A DNA stretch of 64,000 bases from Prochlorococcus marinus XMU1405 (GTDB lineage Bacteria; Cyanobacteriota; Cyanobacteriia; PCC-6307; Cyanobiaceae), in the NCBI RefSeq assembly GCF_017696275.1, contig NZ_JAAORF010000001.1, forward strand, positions 248,001 through 312,000, read 5' to 3'. Below the pieces are notes generated by a model that did no database searches, had not been told where the DNA came from, and saw nothing but the letters and a program-made list of their open reading frames with translations. Of the stretch, positions 17,928 to 27,772 are shown piece by piece; position 1 is the first letter of the stretch; every line of letters starts with the position of its first letter. A program made the translations under genes and the position numbers.

Positions 17928-18488
17928 ATGGGCAAATTTTCGGATAAGTATGATTTAAATAAAGCAAAATTGTTAAAACAGTTAATTGAAAAATCTTACA
18001 AGAAAGGAAACTTCACTTTATCTTCAGGAAAAAAAAGCAGTCATTACTTGAACTGTAAACCAGTCTCATTAAATGGCGAAGGCTTAAACTTAATAAGTGA
18101 TTTATTTTTAGAGTTAAAGGACTCAAGGTCAAAAGCTGTAGCAGGATTGACATTAGGTGCAGACCCTATAGTAAGTGGATTAATTGTAAAAGCAGCTGCG
18201 CAAGGTTTAAACCTAAATGGTTTAATAATTCGTAAAGAAATTAAAAAATACGGTACAAAAGCTGGAATAGAGGGCCCCACATTAGAAGAAGGAACTTTGG
18301 TAACTGTTTTAGAGGATGTCGTTACAACTGCTGGTTCAGTGATAAAAGCTATAAAAAAGTTACGCGAAAATAATTATCTTGTTGAGGAAGTTTTGTCTAT
18401 AGTTGATAGGCAAGAAGGGGGATTAGAAGCCCTTAGCGATGAAAATGTTAAATTAAAGAGTCTTTTTACCATAAAAGACTTTTTATAA
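17928..18488 (+). CDS. pyrE: Orotate phosphoribosyltransferase
   Basis: PyrE forms OMP from orotate and PRPP in pyrimidine synthesis. The 186-residue protein has [20 protein letters not shown] near the N-terminus (substrate loop), [18 protein letters not shown] (flexible catalytic loop with lysines), and the PRPP-binding motif [20 protein letters not shown] near residue 125. A YgfZ-type gene begins 10 bp downstream on the same strand, so the two are probably one operon. Confidence 0.96.
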   Translation: MGKFSDKYDLNKAKLLKQLIEKSYKKGNFTLSSGKKSSHYLNCKPVSLNGEGLNLISDLFLELKDSRSKAVAGLTLGADPIVSGLIVKAAAQGLNLNGLIIRKEIKKYGTKAGIEGPTLEEGTLVTVLEDVVTTAGSVIKAIKKLRENNYLVEEVLSIVDRQEGGLEALSDENVKLKSLFTIKDFL

Positions 18489-18498
18489 TTATTTCAAA

Positions 18499-19335
18499 AT
18501 GCATTATATAAAAAAAAAGTTTTGGCTTGAAAAACTTGATTGTTTTTCTATTACTGGAAAAGATGCCAGAAAATTTTTGAATGGAATAACAACTGGTAAT
18601 ATTCTTAATTTAGAAAATAAAGTTATCAAAACTTGTTGGTTAACTCCAAATGGAGTTCTAAGGTCATTAATTGAAATTGTTTTTTTAGAAAAAAACTTAG
18701 AAGTAATTATCTTGGCGGGTAACACTAATGAAATAATTGATTACTTTAATAAAATAATTTTTCCAGCGGACGATGTATTTATAAGTGAAGCTTTCTTGAT
18801 AAATAGAATTCAGGAAATTGATGAATCTAGTTCATGGAGAAATTACCAGCCTATTTTCTTCAAAATAGAAGATAAAGAATTTGAAATATATAAAAATAAA
18901 CTAAATTTACTAAATCCTGATGATTTAAAACTTTGGAAGATTAATCAGGCAATACCCTCATTAGAAATGGAAATAAACGGAAAAAATAATCCTCTTGAGC
19001 TTGGATTACAAGATCTTATAGATTTTAATAAAGGTTGTTATTTAGGACAAGAAACAATGTCAAAAATAAAAAATGTTTCTTCTTTAAAACAAGAAATAAG
19101 AATTTGGAAATCATTTGAATCTAATTTGAATTTAGACGTTGAAGATAAAAATTTATATTTAAATTCTGCCAAGGATATTTCTGTAGGTAAAATAACAAGT
19201 TTTTTTAAATCAGATTCTCAAATAAAAGGTTTAGCAATGATAAAAAGAAAATATTTAGAGGAAGGAAGTTATTTTTTTTCAGAAATTTTTGGAAAAATTA
19301 TTATTAATAAATCTGTAGGATCAATTTTTCTTTAA
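18499..19335 (+). CDS. YgfZ/GcvT-like folate-binding protein
   Basis: A 278-residue homolog of YgfZ/IBA57, folate-dependent proteins that help maintain certain Fe-S enzymes. The diagnostic motif KGCYLGQE is present at about residues 178-185, and the N-terminus DCFSITGKDARKFLNGITTGNI matches the GcvT-like fold. It follows pyrE by 10 bp. The last 15 bp overlap the 3' end of the opposite nuclease gene. Since photosynthetic cells are rich in Fe-S proteins, an Fe-S maintenance role is a reasonable inference. Confidence 0.88.
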   Translation: MHYIKKKFWLEKLDCFSITGKDARKFLNGITTGNILNLENKVIKTCWLTPNGVLRSLIEIVFLEKNLEVIILAGNTNEIIDYFNKIIFPADDVFISEAFLINRIQEIDESSSWRNYQPIFFKIEDKEFEIYKNKLNLLNPDDLKLWKINQAIPSLEMEINGKNNPLELGLQDLIDFNKGCYLGQETMSKIKNVSSLKQEIRIWKSFESNLNLDVEDKNLYLNSAKDISVGKITSFFKSDSQIKGLAMIKRKYLEEGSYFFSEIFGKIIINKSVGSIFL

Positions 19336-20739
19336 TTGATTTTTAATTAAAAATTCTGCAATTTTTAGAGTAGCCAAACAATCGTCTTTGTTATATTGGA
19401 TAATTTTTTTAAAAAATATTTCGTTTTCCGTAATTTGATATTGAATCCACCAATAAAGGGCTTTCGATCCACTTACATTTTTCTGCATCCATTCAAATCC
19501 AAGCCAATTAGAAACAGTTTTTAAGCCATAGTTTTTTAGTGGTAATATCCAAGACTTTCTTACTAAGGTATGTAAGTCTATAAATCTTGAGGCAAGTGAA
19601 TCAATTTCTTCAAAACTAAAATTTAGGTTTTTAGCAATATTAATTATTGCTATCTTTTCTGTTTCTCCGTAATGTAAAACTGGCCATTCCTTCTTTGAAA
19701 AAAGTATTTCAATAATTTGCCTGTAAGATTCTCCTTTATTGTTTTTAAGATTTAAAATTGGTATATAGATAAGATCTTCTTTTTTATTAGACAAATTATT
19801 TACTTTTAAAAATCCATATAAAAAATCATGCTTTTCATCTGGATTTGACTCAATATCAAATATATAGAATCCCGAACATATTTTTTCTAATAGATCTTCC
19901 GTATTATTTTTATTAGAAATGAAATATGGTTCTCCAGAGATATATGCTTGTGCTTGCTTTACAAATATGGATGCTTTTTCATACTTCTGATCTTTGAATT
20001 TAGATAATTTCTCTCCAAGTTGTTTTTCGCTATACGAAGCTAATGTTTGGGTATTAGTTATTCCATTTGTTATGAGTAATGATGCAGTTTTGGACCCTAT
20101 TCCATCTATATCTGTTAGATATCCATTTTCTTTTGCTTCTTTGTTACAAAATTTTTGCCAAGAACAAATAGTACATTTTTTTCTATCTTGAGTTATTTCT
20201 GGTATAGATCCCTCCAAGCATTCATTCAAATTTAATAAAACATTTAAAACTTTTTTTCTTAATTTTTTATTTAAATAAATTTCTTCAACTTTAATTTTTT
20301 TATAAAAAGTTGAAATTACTAATCCTTTCTCAATTTTAGATTCTTGAAAAGATTCCAAAAGAATAGAACAAAAAGCTAAGTCGAATAAATGTTCTTTAGT
20401 TGTTTTGTGGCCTAACTTATAAACAGCAGGTAAATATTTATATTGTCCCCATTTACTTTTACCTTTAGTCTTAAAAAGTAATTGTGGAAGTATCTCTGCG
20501 TTTATATTTTGGAAAAGATTTCCTTTGATTTTTAATCCAATTACCCCTTGATAACCATTTTCACAGGCTTTTAATCCTGTATATATTTCACCATTACAAA
20601 ATTCAGAGAAAATTTGAAACTGATTAATTTTATCTATAGCTTTATGGGGAGACCAAACTTCATAAGATTTTTTACCCTTAAAATCGAGCCACGCTTTTCT
20701 TTTGCATCTTGTATAACTTTTTAAATGAAGAGAATTCAA
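19321..20739 (-). CDS. TM0106-type RecB-like nuclease with Fe-S cysteines and RNase-H-like domain
   Basis: A 472-residue putative nuclease. The N-terminal part has Cys12 (YTRCKRKAWLDF) and the cluster Cys189-x2-Cys192-x5-Cys198, the same four-cysteine layout as the Fe-S cluster of Cas4 and AddB nucleases. A helix-hairpin-helix segment follows (IDGIGSKTASLLITNGI, about 211-227). The C-terminal part looks like a DEDD exonuclease: FDIESNPD (about residue 293) and YNKDDCLATLKIAEFL near the end. The usual RecB ExK catalytic pair is not obvious, so the first domain may be a degenerate nuclease. No cas genes or helicase partner adjoin it. Function unknown. Confidence 0.8.
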   Translation of the reverse strand: MNSLHLKSYTRCKRKAWLDFKGKKSYEVWSPHKAIDKINQFQIFSEFCNGEIYTGLKACENGYQGVIGLKIKGNLFQNINAEILPQLLFKTKGKSKWGQYKYLPAVYKLGHKTTKEHLFDLAFCSILLESFQESKIEKGLVISTFYKKIKVEEIYLNKKLRKKVLNVLLNLNECLEGSIPEITQDRKKCTICSWQKFCNKEAKENGYLTDIDGIGSKTASLLITNGITNTQTLASYSEKQLGEKLSKFKDQKYEKASIFVKQAQAYISGEPYFISNKNNTEDLLEKICSGFYIFDIESNPDEKHDFLYGFLKVNNLSNKKEDLIYIPILNLKNNKGESYRQIIEILFSKKEWPVLHYGETEKIAIINIAKNLNFSFEEIDSLASRFIDLHTLVRKSWILPLKNYGLKTVSNWLGFEWMQKNVSGSKALYWWIQYQITENEIFFKKIIQYNKDDCLATLKIAEFLIKNQLKKN

Positions 20740-20812
20740 ATTATTTTTTAAGGTCGGTTTTAAAATTTACTCATATAAATTAGTATAGATAATTAAAAGA
20801 AATCAAGGAAAT

Positions 20813-22267
20813 TTGACAGCTGATAAATTAGATAAGATAAAATTTGGAACTGATGGTTGGAGAGGAATTATTGGTTTTGACTTTAACCTGTCCAATCTTT
20901 CAAGAGTTGTTGTTGCTGCATGCCAAGAGTTGCATTATCAATACTATAAAGAAGTTAATTCAAAGAAAATTATTATTGGATATGATCGTAGATTTATGGC
21001 TTGTGAATTCGCCAAGCAAATAGTGCCTTTTGTAAGAGGATGTGGTTTCGAACCGATCTTATCTGATAGCTTTGTTACAACACCCTCTTGTAGTTTCTAT
21101 GCCAAAGAAGTCGGTTGTCTTGGAGCGTTAATAATTACAGCAAGTCATAATCCATATAATTGGCTAGGTCTGAAAATAAAGAGCTTTAATGGATGTTCTG
21201 TTGACGAATCTTTTACAAGTGAAGTTGAAAAAAGATTAATGCTTGGAAATTCAATTGAAAAAATAGATGGTACTTATCAATTGGTAGATATAAAGAAATT
21301 TCATTTAGATAGAATTAAATCTCTTTTTGATATTGACTATATTTCCAAGAGATTAAAAAAAATGAAATTGAGAATTTTTGTAGATTCTATGCATGGTTCA
21401 GCTGCAAATTGTATGGCTGAGATTTTTGCTTCTAATGATTTAGAAGTTATTTCAGAAATCAGGAAAGATGCTGATCCTTTTTTTGGAGGAAAACCTCCTG
21501 AACCTCTTTTGAATTATGCAGATGATCTAAAACAAACACTAATTAAAAATTCAACAAATGAAGTGAAAACTTTAGGAATTATATTTGATGGTGATGGTGA
21601 TAGAATTGCGGCAATTGATGAAAAAGGAAGATACTCTAGTACTCAAGATCTACTCCCATACTTTATTAGCTATTTGGGCGAAATTAAAAATAATTCTTAT
21701 CCAGTTTTAAAGACTGTTAGTGGTTCAGATATTATTAAAAATATATCAGAGAGTCAAAATAGAGATGTTTTTGAACTTCCAGTTGGCTTTAAGTATATTG
21801 CTGAAAAAATGATTAAAGAAAAAATATTTATTGGAGGAGAAGAATCTGGGGGAGTTGGTTTTGGTGACTTTATTCCTGAAAGAGATGCTCTATATGCAGC
21901 GATGGTTTTATTAAATGGAATTGCTGAAAAATCTCAATATTTATATGAAACCTTAGATGAGATTCAAGAAGATTTTGGGCCAAGTTTTTATAAAAGAATT
22001 GATATTAAATTTCCAAACCAGTCAGAGAAAAATAACGTAAAAGATTTTATCATAGATAATATTCCTGAGAATATTAATAATCACAAGTTAAAAAGTATCT
22101 CAAAGATCGATGGAATAAAGTTGAGAATTGATAAAAATTTTTGGCTTCTTTTTAGGTTTTCAGGAACAGAACCTCTTTTAAGGTTGTATTGTGAAGCACC
22201 AAAAGAATCTTATTTAGATGAGTTATTAGATTGGGGACAAGTATTTATAAATTTGGCAGGAAAATAA
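20813..22267 (+). CDS. Phosphoglucomutase/phosphomannomutase family enzyme
   Basis: A 484-residue alpha-D-phosphohexomutase. The four domain signatures are KFGTDGWRGIIG at the N-terminus, the phosphoserine loop TASHNPYNWLGLK (about residue 109), the metal loop IFDGDGDRIAAID (about 260), and GEESGGVGF plus the phosphate-binding RFSGTEPLLRLYCEA. It interconverts hexose 1- and 6-phosphates, here most likely for glycogen or cell-envelope sugars. No ATG or GTG is near; the TTG start at 20813 is supported by an AAGGAA ribosome-binding site just upstream. rdgB starts 2 bp after its stop. Confidence 0.94.
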   Translation: MTADKLDKIKFGTDGWRGIIGFDFNLSNLSRVVVAACQELHYQYYKEVNSKKIIIGYDRRFMACEFAKQIVPFVRGCGFEPILSDSFVTTPSCSFYAKEVGCLGALIITASHNPYNWLGLKIKSFNGCSVDESFTSEVEKRLMLGNSIEKIDGTYQLVDIKKFHLDRIKSLFDIDYISKRLKKMKLRIFVDSMHGSAANCMAEIFASNDLEVISEIRKDADPFFGGKPPEPLLNYADDLKQTLIKNSTNEVKTLGIIFDGDGDRIAAIDEKGRYSSTQDLLPYFISYLGEIKNNSYPVLKTVSGSDIIKNISESQNRDVFELPVGFKYIAEKMIKEKIFIGGEESGGVGFGDFIPERDALYAAMVLLNGIAEKSQYLYETLDEIQEDFGPSFYKRIDIKFPNQSEKNNVKDFIIDNIPENINNHKLKSISKIDGIKLRIDKNFWLLFRFSGTEPLLRLYCEAPKESYLDELLDWGQVFINLAGK

Positions 22268-22269
22268 GG

Positions 22270-22845
22270 ATGAAAAATTTATTTTTAGCGAGTAAGAATA
22301 AAGGTAAAATTGAAGAATATAAGAAATTGCTTGCCGGAGTTAATTGTAAGTTGTTACTCCAGCCAGAATCATTAGAAGTTGAAGAGGATGGACTGACATT
22401 TAGAGATAATGCAATTAAAAAAGCGAGAGAAGTTTCTAGAAAAACGAATAATTTTTCAATAGCAGATGATTCAGGAATTTGTATTGAAGCACTAGGTGGT
22501 AAGCCTGGCATTTACTCATCTAGATATGCAGAAAATGATCAAAAAAGGATTGAACGAGTTTTAAGAGAACTTGATGGAGTTCAAAATAGAAGTGCTTTCT
22601 TTATTGCTTATATTTGTGTTTGTTCCCCAAATGGTGAAGTGATTATTGAATCTGAGGCCAAATGTCATGGCAATATTATTTTAAACCCCAGAGGAAAAAG
22701 TGGTTTTGGGTATGACCCAATTTTTGAGGAGAGTTCTACCAGATTAACTTTCGCAGAAATGAATAATGATATTAAAGACTCTTGTAGTCATAGAGGTAAA
22801 GCATTAAAAAAAATTATTCCAGATTTAATTGAAATTTTTTCTTAA
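22270..22845 (+). CDS. rdgB: XTP/dITP pyrophosphatase (RdgB/HAM1)
   Basis: This housecleaning enzyme hydrolyses non-canonical purine nucleoside triphosphates. The 191-residue protein begins LFLASKNKGKIEEYKKLL. It has ADDSGICIEALGGKPGIYSSRYA with the catalytic aspartate near residue 67, and GKSGFGYDPIFEE with SHRGKALKKI at the C-terminus. I start at the ATG at 22270; the frame is open 13 codons further upstream, but that stretch lies within the phosphohexomutase gene. The two genes are closely coupled. Confidence 0.96.
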   Translation: MKNLFLASKNKGKIEEYKKLLAGVNCKLLLQPESLEVEEDGLTFRDNAIKKAREVSRKTNNFSIADDSGICIEALGGKPGIYSSRYAENDQKRIERVLRELDGVQNRSAFFIAYICVCSPNGEVIIESEAKCHGNIILNPRGKSGFGYDPIFEESSTRLTFAEMNNDIKDSCSHRGKALKKIIPDLIEIFS

Positions 22846-22847
22846 AA

Positions 22848-24371
22848 TCAATTAACCCAAGATCCATGAAGGCCATGAGGAATTGAAATGGGTAATTCAT
22901 AAACAGCTAATTCTTTTAAGTCTTTTGCGTCTAATATCACTAAATCGCTTCCTCTTCTTTCTCCGTTCCATAGAATTATAAATAAAAATCCCTCATCTTC
23001 TTTTGAAGAGTTTTCTGATGGAACCATAATTGGTTCACTAACAAATCCACTTGAACCTGCTGACCAAAAAATCTCTTCCTTAGAAGTTAAATTTATTTTT
23101 TTTATTGCTTGAAGCGGAGCGTTCCCCAGCTTTTGAGATGTGCTTGCCATCCAACTAAAAGTTGCTTTTAATCCTAAGTTTTTAGGATTAACAACAGCAA
23201 ATTCACAACATTGTTCACTGAAAGTTTCAAGTTCACAAGTTTTTGTCTTTAGATCGATGATTGATCTTTTCAGTTTTCCTTCTGGATATTTATCAAAGTC
23301 AATATCCCTAAAATTCTCGTCTGGACCAACTGATGGGAAATCATCATAAAAAATACTATCTAATACGATTTTGGAATCTTTTTCAAATGCGTTTACATGA
23401 TGAAAAACGAATCCTTCTGGAGCATCTATTGTTAAAGGAGACTGTCCTCTAAACAATCCACTTTCTCTGGGGATGATAAAAAACTTTGCCTTTTTATTTG
23501 GGTTTGACTTTAGACATTGTGCTGCTCCTCTTTGACCCATTACAAATGGAAGAGGATTGAAATCAATAGCATTCTGTAAAAATATTGCCCAATTAGTTGT
23601 AATTGCGAAATCATGAAGGAATGCAAAGCCATTAAAGGTATCTTTTCTGTCAAAAATGAGCTCTCCAGAATTTGTACCAGCATTATCAAATTCCATTAAT
23701 CTAATGGTACTTTTTGGCCCGGTTTGTACTCCAAAAGTGACTAAAAGTTCTGAAGATGTATTTGAGTTTAGGTCTGTTTTGGGATGAGCACTGAATGCTT
23801 CGTTAGGCTTTAGTACTCCTTTTAATGTTGTTAAACCAATAGTTTCAAGACTATCAGGATCCATTGCATGTGGACCTGCTGCTTCCCATAATGCAAGAAT
23901 TTCATCTCCTAATTTAATGACATGTGTATTAGCGATATTCTTGAATTTTAGATCTAATACATTATTTAAAATTCCTCCATTTTTTTGTGTTCCAAAAACA
24001 CCTCTATAAATAAATTTATCTATTTTTTCTTCTTCCAAATAGCCTTTAGTTTTAACAAATCTATTTGTTAATAATGGCTGACCATTTTTGAATTTTATGG
24101 ATGTTATCATCCCATCACCATCAAATGGATGATGAACCCATTGTCCACCTCTCTCTAATATTCCTGGTCCATTTCTTAATAATGTTCCATTTAAATTTTG
24201 AATATTATTACCTTTGCTAATTTTTAGAGGCTCATTAGTTATCTCCTTTTCTACATTTTGATAAGCACTTGACCAATCTTCTTTTTTAAAAATATTAAAT
24301 TTATCAATTTTTTTATCTTGTAAATTAGTCACAACAAAATAATCACTCCATCTATCTTCGCCAAAAATCAA
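22848..24371 (-). CDS. Carotenoid cleavage oxygenase (RPE65 family)
   Basis: A 507-residue non-haem iron dioxygenase of the carotenoid oxygenase family, which cleaves conjugated double bonds of carotenoids or apocarotenoids. The seven-bladed propeller iron ligands can be assigned: His196 (FSAHPKTD), His253 (FLHDFAITTNW), His324 or 325 (FVFHHVNAFE), and His502 (LHGSW). WVHHPFDGDGMI near residue 79 is the usual entry motif. The substrate is unknown, but beta-carotene and zeaxanthin derivatives are likely in this organism. The 3' end lies 2 bp from rdgB. Confidence 0.93.
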   Translation of the reverse strand: MIFGEDRWSDYFVVTNLQDKKIDKFNIFKKEDWSSAYQNVEKEITNEPLKISKGNNIQNLNGTLLRNGPGILERGGQWVHHPFDGDGMITSIKFKNGQPLLTNRFVKTKGYLEEEKIDKFIYRGVFGTQKNGGILNNVLDLKFKNIANTHVIKLGDEILALWEAAGPHAMDPDSLETIGLTTLKGVLKPNEAFSAHPKTDLNSNTSSELLVTFGVQTGPKSTIRLMEFDNAGTNSGELIFDRKDTFNGFAFLHDFAITTNWAIFLQNAIDFNPLPFVMGQRGAAQCLKSNPNKKAKFFIIPRESGLFRGQSPLTIDAPEGFVFHHVNAFEKDSKIVLDSIFYDDFPSVGPDENFRDIDFDKYPEGKLKRSIIDLKTKTCELETFSEQCCEFAVVNPKNLGLKATFSWMASTSQKLGNAPLQAIKKINLTSKEEIFWSAGSSGFVSEPIMVPSENSSKEDEGFLFIILWNGERRGSDLVILDAKDLKELAVYELPISIPHGLHGSWVN

Positions 24372-24404
24372 CTGAATTGTGGCTGATTTGAAAAAATTCC
24401 TATT

Positions 24405-25010
24405 TTATTGTTTTTCTAACATTCCTTTACTGCTTGGAATTGAATTAGATCTTCTTGGATCTATCTCGGTAGCCATTCTCATTGCTCTTGAAAAAGCTTT
24501 AAAGCACGCCTCAACTATGTGATGTGAATTACTTCCTCGTATTTGATTAATATGCAGAGTAATACCGCTGTTATTTACAAAGGCAATAAAAAACTCTCTT
24601 ACTAGTTCAGTATCATAATTTCCTATTCTAGGAGCTTTTAATTGAAGATCATAAGATAGATGCGGTCTACCAGAGCAGTCTAAGGTGACTTGAACTAATG
24701 CTTCATCTAATGGGGCAAAGAAATGTCCAAATCTGCTTATTCCTTTTCTTTCTCCCAAAGCTTTTGAAAATGCTTTACCTAATGCGATTCCTACATCTTC
24801 ATTTGTATGATGATCATCAATATGGGTATCTCCAATTGCTTTTATTTTTAAATCGAACAAACCATGACTGGATATTTGATGAAGCATATGATCTAGGAAT
24901 GGTATCCCGGTATCAATCTCAGAAATTCCATTTCCATCTAAGTTTATAAATACAGAAATATCTGTTTCATTCGTTTTTCTTTTTATTTCAGATTGCCTTA
25001 GAGATGACAT
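24405..25010 (-). CDS. hisB: Imidazoleglycerol-phosphate dehydratase
   Basis: HisB dehydrates imidazole-glycerol phosphate in histidine synthesis, using a dimanganese site. The 201-residue monofunctional form is seen. The metal-binding histidine motifs are [18 protein letters not shown] (about 37-54), [14 protein letters not shown] (about 66-79) and [16 protein letters not shown] (about 159-174). fabI lies 21 bp upstream on the same strand, so the two are probably one transcript although functionally unrelated. Confidence 0.97.
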   Translation of the reverse strand: MSSLRQSEIKRKTNETDISVFINLDGNGISEIDTGIPFLDHMLHQISSHGLFDLKIKAIGDTHIDDHHTNEDVGIALGKAFSKALGERKGISRFGHFFAPLDEALVQVTLDCSGRPHLSYDLQLKAPRIGNYDTELVREFFIAFVNNSGITLHINQIRGSNSHHIVEACFKAFSRAMRMATEIDPRRSNSIPSSKGMLEKQ

Positions 25011-25031
25011 TTTTTGTGCAAAAAACTTAGT

Positions 25032-25814
25032 TTACATTCCATTAATGCAGTAACCCGCATCAACATAAATTGTTTGGCCTGAAATGCCGCTAGAGAGATC
25101 ACTTAATAAAAAAGCAGCTGTATTACCTACTTCTGTTTGAGTGACTGTTCTGCGTAAAGGAGCCTTTTCTTCAACATTGTGAATCATATCTAAAATGCCA
25201 CCTATAGCAGAACTCGCAAGTGTTCTTATAGGCCCAGCACTTATTGCGTTAACTCTGACTTGTTTTTCTGGACCAAGTTCTGCAGAAAGATATCTTACTG
25301 AAGCTTCTAAAGCTGCTTTAGCAACTCCCATCACGTTATAGTTAGGAATCGCCCTTTCTGAACCTAAATAAGTTAAGGAGACAACTCCAGCACCATCACT
25401 AAACAGTGGTTTTGCTGCTTTACATAAAGGTGCTAACGAATACGCACTTATATTAAGAGCTCTATCAAAACCCTCTGAAGTGGTAGCACTATAATCTCCA
25501 ATCAATTCATCGCGTCCTGCAAATGCAAGACAGTGAACTAATCCGTCAATTTGCCCCCAATTGTCTTTTATATTTTTAAAGATTTCTTCAATTTGAGCTG
25601 GATTTTGAACATCAAGAGGCAAAAATAACGATGGGTTTAAAGGTTCAGTTAGTTCTCTAACTTTAGACTCGAATCTCCCTTTATCATCAGGCAAATATGT
25701 GATTCCAAGTTCTGCGCCAGCTTTTGAAAGTTGTTGAGCGATACCCCATGCTATTGAACGATTGTTGGCAATCCCTGTAACAAGAATTTTTTTGCCAGTT
25801 AGATTTAGAAGCAT
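25032..25814 (-). CDS. fabI: Enoyl-[acyl-carrier-protein] reductase (NADH)
   Basis: FabI performs the last reductive step in each round of fatty-acid elongation. The 260-residue SDR protein has the atypical FabI cofactor loop GIANNRSIAWGIAQQL (about 14-29), VHCLAFAGRDEL, and the active-site block NYNVMGVAKAALEASVRYL, which contains the Tyr-x6-Lys pair. The C-terminus ends IYVDAGYCINGM, typical of the family. It starts a two-gene unit with hisB and is divergent from the thioredoxin-fold gene. Confidence 0.97.
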   Translation of the reverse strand: MLLNLTGKKILVTGIANNRSIAWGIAQQLSKAGAELGITYLPDDKGRFESKVRELTEPLNPSLFLPLDVQNPAQIEEIFKNIKDNWGQIDGLVHCLAFAGRDELIGDYSATTSEGFDRALNISAYSLAPLCKAAKPLFSDGAGVVSLTYLGSERAIPNYNVMGVAKAALEASVRYLSAELGPEKQVRVNAISAGPIRTLASSAIGGILDMIHNVEEKAPLRRTVTQTEVGNTAAFLLSDLSSGISGQTIYVDAGYCINGM

Positions 25815-25919
25815 TTTGTTTATTATTTCTATTATTCTCCTATATAAAAGTACCTATCTTTACGGATTACTCCAAAATATACAATAATTTTCAAATATCA
25901 AAGAATTTTTAACTTAAAC

Positions 25920-26513
25920 ATGGTAAGAACAAATTCTATGGTTTTGGAATTAGGTTTTCAATTACCGAATTTCGAAATGTTAAATGCTAATTCTTCAAAA
26001 AATGAATATTTTAATTCTCATAATCTAGATAATCGGCATTTACTTTTAATGTTTATTTGTGCCCATTGCCCATTTGTCAAATATATTGAGAATCAAATTT
26101 CTACATTAAGTAAAGAAATTGAAAATACAGTTCAAACAGTTGCAGTTTCTAGTAATGATATTCTCACTCATCCTTCAGATTCTCCTAAAAATTTGAGATT
26201 ACAAGCACAAAAAAAGGGATGGAGTTTTCCTTATCTATATGATGAAAATCAAAATTTTGCTAAGAAATTAAAAGCAGCTTGCACCCCAGATTTTTATCTT
26301 TTTTCAAATGAAGAAGATGGTGATTTTTTATTGTATTATCATGGCCAATTAGACGATAGTAGACCAGGTAATAATATCCCTCTATCTGGAAAAGATTTGC
26401 GCTCTGCTGTAAAAGATTTGAATCTAGATAATTCTTATCCTTCAAATCAGATGCCTTCTTTAGGTTGCAATATAAAATGGACTCCTGGTAAAGAACCAAG
26501 TTGGTTTAAATGA
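25920..26513 (+). CDS. Thioredoxin-fold (AhpC/TSA-like) protein
   Basis: A 197-residue cytosolic protein with a thioredoxin/peroxiredoxin-like fold. The N-terminus LGFQLPNFEMLNANSSKNEYF is typical of redoxin domains. The redox-active pair is Cys-Ala-His-Cys in FICAHCPFVKYIE (about residues 43-55), and the cis-proline region appears as AACTPDFYLFSN (about 120-131). The CxxC followed by Pro-Phe-Val is characteristic of a thiol-disulfide-like subgroup also found in plants and other bacteria. The reductant and target are unknown. It lies 53 bp upstream of the aminotransferase gene on the same strand. Confidence 0.85.
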   Translation: MVRTNSMVLELGFQLPNFEMLNANSSKNEYFNSHNLDNRHLLLMFICAHCPFVKYIENQISTLSKEIENTVQTVAVSSNDILTHPSDSPKNLRLQAQKKGWSFPYLYDENQNFAKKLKAACTPDFYLFSNEEDGDFLLYYHGQLDDSRPGNNIPLSGKDLRSAVKDLNLDNSYPSNQMPSLGCNIKWTPGKEPSWFK

Positions 26514-26566
26514 ATTAAAATTTTTTTTTACCCATAGAAATATGGTTTAGGGTTAATATATTTACT

Positions 26567-27772
26567 ATGCAGATACCTCCATTTACTTTAGATAGACAGT
26601 TCCAAGAAATTGGCTCTGAAATTGAGAGTGAGGTTTCTAAAGTTTTAAAAGGGGGTCAGTATATTGGAGGACAAGAAATTGCCAAATTTGAGGAGAGTTT
26701 TTCAAATCTGATTGGTGTTGAAAATACTATTGGATGTAATAGTGGAACTGATGCTTTAGTATTAGCTTTGCGCGCATTAGATATTGGTGTGGGTGATGAA
26801 GTTATTACCTCATCTTTTAGCTTTTTTGCAACTGCAGAGGCTATTAGTGCAGTTGGTGCTAATCCTGTTTTGGTAGATATAGATCCAGAAACTTATCTCA
26901 TTAATACTGAGCTAATAGAACAAGAAATAAATCCTAATACCAAGGCAATTATGCCAGTTCATCTATTTGGTAATGCAGTGAATATGACCTTAATAAAATC
27001 TTTGGCCAAGAAATATGACTTAAAAGTAATCGAAGATTGTGCTCAGGCAACATGCACAATGTGGGAAACTTCCAAAGTTGGTAGTATCGGAGATATAGGC
27101 TGTTTTAGCTTTTTCCCTACTAAAAATTTAGGAGCTGCTGGAGATGGTGGAGCAGTAACAACTTCAGATCAGAAGATTGCAAAAAAAATTAGAGAATTGG
27201 CTGTTCATGGCAGCCCAATAAGATATCATCATACCCAAATTGGATATAACAGCAGACTTGATACCATTCAAGCTGCCATATTAAATATTAAAATTAAGTA
27301 TGTTTCTAATTGGATTAATAATCGCCAAAAAATTGCTAATAATTACCTTGATTTATTAGAAAAAAATCCATTTATTAGTTTTCCAAAAATTAGCTCTGAT
27401 TCAATTTCCCATTCCTGGAATCAATTTGTAATCAAATTAAGAAACGATAAATATTTTTTAAATGAAGATTTTTCAAATTTATTTGATACTGATTGCAAAA
27501 AATACTATTCATTAAGGAATTTGGTAAAACAACAACTTTTTGAAAAAGGTATTAATTCAATTATTTATTATCCAATTCCAATACACGCACAAATAGCTTA
27601 CAAAAATAAAAATTTTTCTAGAACAAAACTCATTAATACAGAGAGAATTTGTACAGAAGTTCTTAGTCTTCCAATGTTTCCTGAAATTTCTTATGAAGAG
27701 CAAGTTTATGTAGCAGAAAATTTAAATAAAGTTTTAAAGAATTGTATAGAGGAAATTCAAATTTCAGCATAA
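26567..27772 (+). CDS. DegT/DnrJ/EryC1/StrS-family aminotransferase
   Basis: A 401-residue PLP-dependent sugar aminotransferase-like protein. Hallmarks are GGQYIGGQEIAKFEESFSN, IGCNSGTDALVLALRALDI (cofactor phosphate loop), VIEDCAQA, and the Schiff-base lysine in FFPTKNLGAAGDGGAV. Family members make amino-sugars for surface polysaccharides or antibiotics. No glycosyltransferase or nucleotide-sugar genes adjoin it, so the substrate is open. The last 16 bp overlap the convergent photolyase gene. Confidence 0.92.
   Translation: MQIPPFTLDRQFQEIGSEIESEVSKVLKGGQYIGGQEIAKFEESFSNLIGVENTIGCNSGTDALVLALRALDIGVGDEVITSSFSFFATAEAISAVGANPVLVDIDPETYLINTELIEQEINPNTKAIMPVHLFGNAVNMTLIKSLAKKYDLKVIEDCAQATCTMWETSKVGSIGDIGCFSFFPTKNLGAAGDGGAVTTSDQKIAKKIRELAVHGSPIRYHHTQIGYNSRLDTIQAAILNIKIKYVSNWINNRQKIANNYLDLLEKNPFISFPKISSDSISHSWNQFVIKLRNDKYFLNEDFSNLFDTDCKKYYSLRNLVKQQLFEKGINSIIYYPIPIHAQIAYKNKNFSRTKLINTERICTEVLSLPMFPEISYEEQVYVAENLNKVLKNCIEEIQISA

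Noticed and set aside
22231-22269. Thirteen-codon upstream extension of rdgB
   Set aside because: It lies wholly inside the phosphohexomutase gene and the extra residues are not part of the family; the ATG at 22270 gives the standard start LFLASKNKGK.
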